Below, piece after piece: positions 41,008-45,487 of a stretch of 45,487 nucleotides of DNA. The stretch is from Bradyrhizobium acaciae (GTDB lineage: Bacteria; Pseudomonadota; Alphaproteobacteria; Rhizobiales; Xanthobacteraceae): positions 1-45,487 of the forward strand of contig NZ_JACMYK010000055.1 of NCBI RefSeq assembly GCF_020889785.1, in the 5' to 3' direction. Numbering within the stretch: position 1 is the stretch's first letter; each line of letters opens with the position of its first letter. The position numbers and the translations under genes were made by a program. The notes under the pieces are model-generated. The model did no database searches, was not told the origin of the DNA, and saw nothing but the letters and a program-made list of their open reading frames with translations.

Positions 41008-42107
41008 AAATCCCTCTGTCACGTCTGTGGCCGAGTTCGGACGCCCTCGAACGGGCGGCCGCGGCATTGCTGGTCCTTGCCGCAAGCTATCAATTCGGTG
41101 TTGCCGCTTCGACCGGACGATATCGCGCGGCCGAGTGCGCGCTGCTGGTCCTTGCCGGAGGCATCTATTGGCATCGTTCGATCTTCCGGCGATGTGCCAG
41201 CCGCGATGTCACGAAGGTCCTCGCGGGATTGGCCGAGGCCATGGCGCTGGCGTTTCGACGGGACGTCCAAGCTCCGGTGTGTGGTGAACGCGCGAGCGTG
41301 GCGCGGATCTCGGCGCCTCTACCCGTCAAGGTCAGGAGCCTCTTCATCTCCGATGTCCATCTCGGAACCAGGGGATGTCAGGCGGAGCGGTTGATCGACT
41401 TCCTTCGTTACTATGACGCCGAAACCCTGTTCCTGGTCGGCGACATCGTCGACGGCTGGCGCCTGCGGTCGAGCTGGTATTGGCCCACGGCGCACAACGC
41501 GGTGGTGCGGGAGCTGATCGCTTTCGCGCAAAGGGGCCGTCGCCTGGTCTACATTCCCGGCAATCACGACGAATGCCTGCGTGACTACGCCGGTGCTGCG
41601 TTCGGCGCCGTCGAAATCGTCGACCGGGCGATCCATCGCGGCCTCGACGGCCGCGACTATCTCGTCGTTCACGGGGACCATTTCGATGTCGTGGTACGGC
41701 ACGCGCGCTGGCTCGCTCTGCTCGGCGATTTCGGCTACCGGGCCGCGCTGGCCTCCAATGTCTGGCTCAACTGGATCCGGCGCCGGTTCGGGTTCGGCTA
41801 TTGGTCGTTCTCGTCCTGGGCCAAGTTGCGGGTCAAGAATGCGGTCAACCACATCGGCCGGTTCGAGGAGGTCCTGTCATCCGAGGCGAGGCGTCGCAAC
41901 GTTCAGGGCGTGATCTGCGGTCACATCCACCACGCGGCGATGCACGACGATTTCGGTGTCCGCTACATCAATACCGGGGATTGGGTGGAGTCCTGCACCG
42001 GCGTGATCGAGCGCTACGACGGGCAGTTCGAAATCGTCCGATGGACCGATGCGCAGGTGGAGTTGGACGCGGCGGGCTTCGCGCCGCTCGCGGAGGCCGT
42101 CGCCTGA
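41004..42107 (+). CDS. Metallophosphoesterase (LpxH/PlcP-like) with an N-terminal membrane extension
   Basis: A 367-residue protein. From about residue 109 it is a calcineurin-like phosphoesterase: FISDVHLG (Asp117, His119), GDIVD (146-150), GNHDE (186-190), VVHGDHFD and CGHIHHAAMH. These are the metal ligands of the UDP-2,3-diacylglucosamine hydrolase (LpxH) group. In rhizobia such proteins beside a GT4 gene include PlcP, a phospholipase C that makes diacylglycerol under phosphate limitation. Residues 1-108 are an addition with two hydrophobic segments (ALLVLAASYQFGVAAS, then ALLVLAGGIYWH), not usual in LpxH. ATG overlaps the DedA stop; the stop overlaps the glycosyltransferase start by one base. 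LpxH or PlcP cannot be separated by sequence alone; the neighbours favour PlcP. Confidence 0.85.
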   Translation: MKIPLSRLWPSSDALERAAAALLVLAASYQFGVAASTGRYRAAECALLVLAGGIYWHRSIFRRCASRDVTKVLAGLAEAMALAFRRDVQAPVCGERASVARISAPLPVKVRSLFISDVHLGTRGCQAERLIDFLRYYDAETLFLVGDIVDGWRLRSSWYWPTAHNAVVRELIAFAQRGRRLVYIPGNHDECLRDYAGAAFGAVEIVDRAIHRGLDGRDYLVVHGDHFDVVVRHARWLALLGDFGYRAALASNVWLNWIRRRFGFGYWSFSSWAKLRVKNAVNHIGRFEEVLSSEARRRNVQGVICGHIHHAAMHDDFGVRYINTGDWVESCTGVIERYDGQFEIVRWTDAQVELDAAGFAPLAEAVA

Positions 42108-43138
42108 TGCGTGTGCTGGTGGCAACGGATGCCTGGCGTCCGCAGATCAACGGCGTGGTCCGCTCGCTCGAATACCTCGCCAGCGAGGCGCCGTCGCTCG
42201 GCGCGGAGATCACGTTCCTGACACCGGCCGATTTCCGCACCGTGCCGTTGCCCGGCTATCCGGAGATCCGGCTGGCGCTGCCGTCGGTCGGGCGGATCGA
42301 GCGCGCGATCGCGGCGGCACGCCCGGACTCGGTCCACATCGCGACCGAAGGCCCGATCGGCTGGATCAGCCGACATGTCTGCCAGACGCGGGGCTATCCG
42401 TTCACCACCAGCTATCACACGCGCTTTCCCGAATATCTCGCCGCGCGGCTGCCGGTCCCGCTGCGGTGGAGTTACGCGGCGCTGCGCCGCTTCCACAATG
42501 GCGGCGACGGCATCATGGTCGGCTCGCCGTCGCTCGAGCAGGCGCTGAAAGCCCACGGCTTCCGCAAGTTGATGCCATGGTCGCGCGGCGTCGATGCCGA
42601 GCTGTTTTGCCCCCGCGTGGAGCGGCCGCTGGCTTTCCCCGCGCCGGTGTTCCTCTATGTCGGCCGCGTCGCGGTCGAGAAGAACCTCGATGCCTTTCTC
42701 GGTCTCGACCTGCCGGGCTCGAAAGTCGTGGTCGGGGATGGGCCGCTGCGCAGCAGCCTGCAGGCCCGATTTCCGCAAACGCACTTCCTCGGCACGCGGA
42801 CCGGCCGGGCGCTGGCCGATGTCTATGCATCGGCCGACGTCATGGTGTTTCCAAGCCTGACCGATACGTTCGGGATGGTGATCCTCGAAGCGCTGGCCAG
42901 CGGCCTGCCGGTTGCGGCCTATCCGGTGATGGGACCGCTCGACGTCATCGGCAAGTCCGGCTGTGGTTGTCTCGATTACGACCTGCGCCGCGCAGCGCTC
43001 GGCGCGCTGCATGTGCCGCGCGAGAAATGCCGCGCCCATGCCCTGACCTTCACCTGGCGGGAAAGCGTGCGGCAGTTCCTCGACAATATCGGACGGGCGC
43101 ACGCCACGCCGGCGCGCACAGCCGTCGCGGGAGGATGA
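42107..43138 (+). CDS. GT4 glycosyltransferase, SqdX/Agt-like (diacylglycerol or lipid glycosyltransferase)
   Basis: A 343-residue GT-B enzyme. The N-terminal domain opens RVLVATDAWRPQINGVVRSL, as in SqdX and other GT4 lipid glycosyltransferases; TSYHTRFPEYLAARLP is the acceptor-side motif of the group. The C-terminal donor site is FLYVGRVAVEKNLDAFLGLD, VVVGDGPLRSSLQARFP and SLTDTFGMVILEALASGLPV. The first acidic residue of the E-x7-E motif is Asp (TDTFGMVILE), a mild change. The enzyme would move a sugar from a UDP-sugar to a lipid such as diacylglycerol. It is the last gene of the four-gene unit and overlaps the metallophosphoesterase by one base, tightly coupling diacylglycerol production and glycosylation. 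Confidence 0.87.
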   Translation: MRVLVATDAWRPQINGVVRSLEYLASEAPSLGAEITFLTPADFRTVPLPGYPEIRLALPSVGRIERAIAAARPDSVHIATEGPIGWISRHVCQTRGYPFTTSYHTRFPEYLAARLPVPLRWSYAALRRFHNGGDGIMVGSPSLEQALKAHGFRKLMPWSRGVDAELFCPRVERPLAFPAPVFLYVGRVAVEKNLDAFLGLDLPGSKVVVGDGPLRSSLQARFPQTHFLGTRTGRALADVYASADVMVFPSLTDTFGMVILEALASGLPVAAYPVMGPLDVIGKSGCGCLDYDLRRAALGALHVPREKCRAHALTFTWRESVRQFLDNIGRAHATPARTAVAGG

Positions 43139-43161
43139 CGCCGCGCTCGATTGCAGATCGG

Positions 43162-44292
43162 CTAGCTGCCCAGCAACTCGGTGATCAGCCCCGCGGCCTT
43201 GATCCCGGTGCCGCTGATGATGACGACGGTGCGTTCCGCCGGCCGGATCGCGCCGCGCTGCTTCAGGACGTCGAGTGCGGCGGCGGCCGAGGCCGAGGTC
43301 GGCTCGACGAACAGGCCGGTCAAGGCCAGCCGCTTCAAGGCGGCGACGATGCCGTCTTCGGGTATAGCGACGGTGCCGCCGCCACTCTCCTTCAGCGCGG
43401 CGATCATCTGCTTCAGCCGCAGCGGATGCTTGATCGCGGTGCCCTCGGCGATGGTCTTGCGGACGGCGCGATCGACCGGCGTGTCGACGCCGGCGGCAAA
43501 GCTGGCATCGACCGGCGAACAGTTGAGCGGCTGCGCCCCGAACAGGCGTGGCAATTTCTTGATCTGACCGGCCGCGAGCAGCTCCTTGAAGCCGATGTAG
43601 CAGCCGAGCAGGCTGCTGCCGGCGCCGACCGGCATGATGACATTGTCCGGCGCGGTGAAGCCGAAATCTTCCCAGATCTCGTAGGCCAGCGACTTGGTGC
43701 CTTGCAGGAAGAACGGTTGCCAGTTGTGGCTGGAGTAGAAGATCTGCTTCGACTGGCGGATCGCTTCCGCCTCGGATTCCTCGCGCGGGCCTTCGACCAG
43801 CTGCACCTCGGCGCCGAAGGCGTGCATCTGCGCCACCTTCATCGGCGACGTGGTGGCCGGCGCAAGGATCCTGACCCGCATGCCACCCGCCGCGCCATAG
43901 GCCGAGACCGACGCGCCGCCATTGCCGGAAGAGTCCTCCAGCACCGCGTCGACGCCGAGCTGGCGCAGGAACGACAGCATAACCGTGGTGCCGCGATCCT
44001 TGAAGCTTGCCGTCGGATTGAACCACTCGAGCTTGAAATGCGGCCGCAGATCGTTCCATTCCTTCTCGACCGCAGGCGTGCAGCCTTCGCCCATCGTGAT
44101 CGGTTGCCTGATCTCGACCGGCAGCGCCGCCCGATAGCGCCACAGCGAGCGGGTGCCACGATCGATCTCGTCGCGGGAGATGCCGGGCAGTGGTGTGACG
44201 AGCAGCGGCTTGCCTTCATCCGAGCACCAGCGCGGGACATCCAGCGGGTAGAGCTTGCCGTTGAGCGGGTCGATGTAGCTGGATGATGGCAT
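43162..44292 (-). CDS. Threonine-synthase-like PLP enzyme
   Basis: A 376-residue fold-type II PLP enzyme of the threonine synthase group. The Schiff-base lysine is in WFNPTASFKDRGTTVMLSFL (Lys98 from this start); SSGNGGASVSAYGAAGG binds the substrate carboxylate; PVGAGSSLLGCY binds the PLP phosphate; SGTGIKAAG is near the end. Threonine synthase converts O-phosphohomoserine to threonine, but this short form may instead be a lyase or dehydratase for another hydroxy-amino acid. A GAGGA Shine-Dalgarno overlapping the stop of the HAD gene is nine bases from the ATG at 44292; the ATG at 44301 is too close to it. It follows HAD and D-threonine-aldolase-like genes in one operon. These point to non-standard 3-hydroxy or D-amino acid metabolism. 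Confidence 0.85.
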   Translation of the reverse strand: MPSSSYIDPLNGKLYPLDVPRWCSDEGKPLLVTPLPGISRDEIDRGTRSLWRYRAALPVEIRQPITMGEGCTPAVEKEWNDLRPHFKLEWFNPTASFKDRGTTVMLSFLRQLGVDAVLEDSSGNGGASVSAYGAAGGMRVRILAPATTSPMKVAQMHAFGAEVQLVEGPREESEAEAIRQSKQIFYSSHNWQPFFLQGTKSLAYEIWEDFGFTAPDNVIMPVGAGSSLLGCYIGFKELLAAGQIKKLPRLFGAQPLNCSPVDASFAAGVDTPVDRAVRKTIAEGTAIKHPLRLKQMIAALKESGGGTVAIPEDGIVAALKRLALTGLFVEPTSASAAAALDVLKQRGAIRPAERTVVIISGTGIKAAGLITELLGS

Positions 44293-44304
44293 CTTAATCA
44301 TTCC

Positions 44305-44958
44305 TCAGGAGGCCGGTCCGGCGCCGTCGCGACCGAGCACGAAAGCCGGCAAGGTCGCAAGGTCGTCGCGAACCACGATCGGGGCGGGCGCCCCTTCCGG
44401 CAGGTTCATTGCGGCCCGATTATGCCACCAAGTCGGCAGGTGCACACGTGCCGTGCCGAACAAATCATAGGCCGATCCCGCGACGAACAGGCATCGAGTG
44501 GCCGGGACCGGCAGTTCGTCGAGCGCGAGCTGATAGGGTTGCGGCTGCGGCTTGTAATAGCCGGCGCGCTCGGCCGTCACGAGCACCGTGAAGGGAACGC
44601 CGATACGGTCGGCCGCGATGCGGCCGAGCCGCTCCGAACAGTTCGTCACGACGCCGAGCGCGACGCCGGCCGCGTGCAGCGTTTGCAGAACTTCGCGAAC
44701 CTCGGGCCAGGGATCGAGCTCCGCATAGCGTTCGCCAAGCTCTGCAGCCCGTTCGAACGGTAATCCGACATTGCGCGCGGCCTCGCCGACCAGATCCTCA
44801 TAGGGCCGATAGCGTCCAGTGGCGTAGGTGTTCTTGAGATACTCGGCCCGCCAGCGAAGCCCGGCTTCGTCGGAGCCCGCGACCTTGTTCCAAAGCGTCC
44901 AGCTATCAAGCAGCGCCGTCAGCAGATCGAACAAAACGGCGTCATAGGCTCGGGTCAT
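44305..44958 (-). CDS. HAD-superfamily hydrolase (haloacid dehalogenase type II-like)
   Basis: A 217-residue HAD protein. The nucleophile Asp is in AVLFDLLTALLDS (the family's DxxxT/V, here DLLT), motif II is VVTNCSERLG (Ser/Thr-Asn), the Lys is in GYYKPQPQPYQLAL and the acidic motif IV in LFVAGSAYDLFGTARVHLPT. A helical cap sits between motifs I and II (WRAEYLKNTYATGRYRPYED). It resembles haloacid dehalogenases and small phosphatases. Its stop (TGA, 44305-44307) overlaps the Shine-Dalgarno of the threonine-synthase-like gene, and it starts 17 bases after the D-threonine-aldolase-like gene. The substrate may be a product of those enzymes. The ATG at 44958 gives the usual length. Confidence 0.87.
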   Translation of the reverse strand: MTRAYDAVLFDLLTALLDSWTLWNKVAGSDEAGLRWRAEYLKNTYATGRYRPYEDLVGEAARNVGLPFERAAELGERYAELDPWPEVREVLQTLHAAGVALGVVTNCSERLGRIAADRIGVPFTVLVTAERAGYYKPQPQPYQLALDELPVPATRCLFVAGSAYDLFGTARVHLPTWWHNRAAMNLPEGAPAPIVVRDDLATLPAFVLGRDGAGPAS

Positions 44959-44975
44959 GGGCTGCGCTCCGTCCG

Positions 44976-45487
44976 CTACCATCCACGAAACCGCTCCCAT
45001 TGCCTGACCGAATCGGAGTCGGCTGCGACGACATGATAGCGGTCGTGCTGGGCTCCGGTCGCGCAGGCGTGGTTCGGCAGGATCCGCACCTTCGTGCCGA
45101 CCGGCAAACTCACCTGCGGCCCGGTGCTGCCGGGACGGGTGGCGATGACGCCGTGCTCCTGATTGGTTTCGGTCACGATCAAATCGGGATAGGGCCGGCC
45201 GTCGATGTCGCACACGATGCCATAGCCCTGGTCGACCGGTTGCTTTGCGGTGCCGCGATCGCGCGACAGCGCCATCCAGCCTGCGTCGATGAAGGTCCAG
45301 CCGCGATCGGCGCGATGGCCGATCACCGTCGCGAGCACCGACAGCGCAATGTTCTCGACCGCGCAGACCCTGATCCCGGCCATCACCAGGTCGAACATCA
45401 CGAAGACGCCGGCGCGCACCTCGGTGACGCCGTCGAGCCGGCGCGCGAAATGCGCTGTGGGCGTCGAGCCGACGCTGACCACGGGGC
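44976..45487 (-). CDS. DSD1/D-threonine aldolase-like PLP enzyme, partial (N-terminus off the right edge)
   Basis: This is the last 170 codons of a minus-strand gene cut by the window edge. The part seen is the C-terminal beta-barrel of the alanine racemase-like/D-threonine aldolase group: SVGSTPTAHFARRLDGVTEV, then RAGVFVMFDLVMAG, WTFIDAGWMALSRDRGTA and LIVTETNQEHGVI. The metal-binding motif is LPNHACATG, in which His and Cys bind a divalent ion in DSD1 enzymes. The PLP lysine lies off the edge. Such enzymes cleave D-threonine or D-3-hydroxy amino acids, or deaminate D-serine. It starts the operon with the HAD and threonine-synthase-like genes. Confidence 0.85.
   Translation of the reverse strand, partial: PVVSVGSTPTAHFARRLDGVTEVRAGVFVMFDLVMAGIRVCAVENIALSVLATVIGHRADRGWTFIDAGWMALSRDRGTAKQPVDQGYGIVCDIDGRPYPDLIVTETNQEHGVIATRPGSTGPQVSLPVGTKVRILPNHACATGAQHDRYHVVAADSDSVRQWERFRGW

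Noticed and set aside
42014..44286. Frames of 709 (minus) and 745 (plus) codons over the glycosyltransferase and threonine-synthase-like genes
   Set aside because: Both are rich in Arg, Ala and His runs with no motifs; each runs across two real genes on opposite strands. They are shadows of GC-rich coding sequence.

Overview
The window looks like chromosomal DNA of a Bradyrhizobium-type alphaproteobacterium (Nitrobacteraceae). The base composition is high in G+C. The housekeeping order rlmH-rsfS-nadD-proA-proB-obgE, then rpmA-rplU, is typical of that group. Several intergenic palindromes (GAGCATGATC..., GTCGTCCCGGCG..., GTCATGGCCGGGC...) also resemble repeats common in those genomes. This placement comes from family recognition, not from a database search.

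Positions 1-9.5 kb are a mostly minus-strand core block: an EnvC-type murein hydrolase activator (cut by the window edge), ribosome maturation genes (rlmH, rsfS), NAD synthesis (nadD), proline synthesis (proA, proB), the Obg GTPase, a MaoC-type hydratase, a GNAT acetyltransferase, and ribosomal proteins L27 and L21 with a clear terminator. A plus-strand DMT permease is inserted. From 9.7 to 14 kb lie a GlxA-type AraC regulator divergent from a short-chain dehydrogenase, a ROK protein whose two halves are in swapped order, and an Asp-nucleophile alpha/beta hydrolase.

From tRNA-Ser(CGA) at 14.19 kb to about 21.5 kb the character changes. This stretch holds pseudogene remnants, small secreted and hypothetical proteins, an SGNH hydrolase, two divergent lipase-like proteins in visibly more AT-rich DNA, a 7-bp tandem repeat, and a deletion scar joining a flavodoxin-like gene to the tail of an ECF sigma factor gene. 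It reads as an accessory, eroding segment.

From 21.5 to 36 kb there are an ABC-F ATPase, a short Hsp70-type protein, a membrane PQQ glucose/quinate-type dehydrogenase, a methyltransferase and an SRPBCC protein. These are followed by a LysR regulator divergent from an MFS exporter and aldo/keto reductase, with a perfect GGATT-N11-AATCC dyad between them. Next comes an AraC regulator divergent from a Baeyer-Villiger monooxygenase and a serine esterase; the last two fit a ketone-to-ester-to-acid-plus-alcohol pathway.

From 36 to 45.5 kb there are a PLP enzyme of the cysteine synthase/desulfhydrase fold, a two-component system, and a tight four-gene unit: SAM methyltransferase, DedA protein, LpxH/PlcP-like metallophosphoesterase with a membrane extension, and GT4 glycosyltransferase. 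This unit looks like a membrane-lipid remodelling module. The window closes with a threonine-synthase-like enzyme, a HAD hydrolase and a D-threonine-aldolase-like enzyme cut by the right edge.
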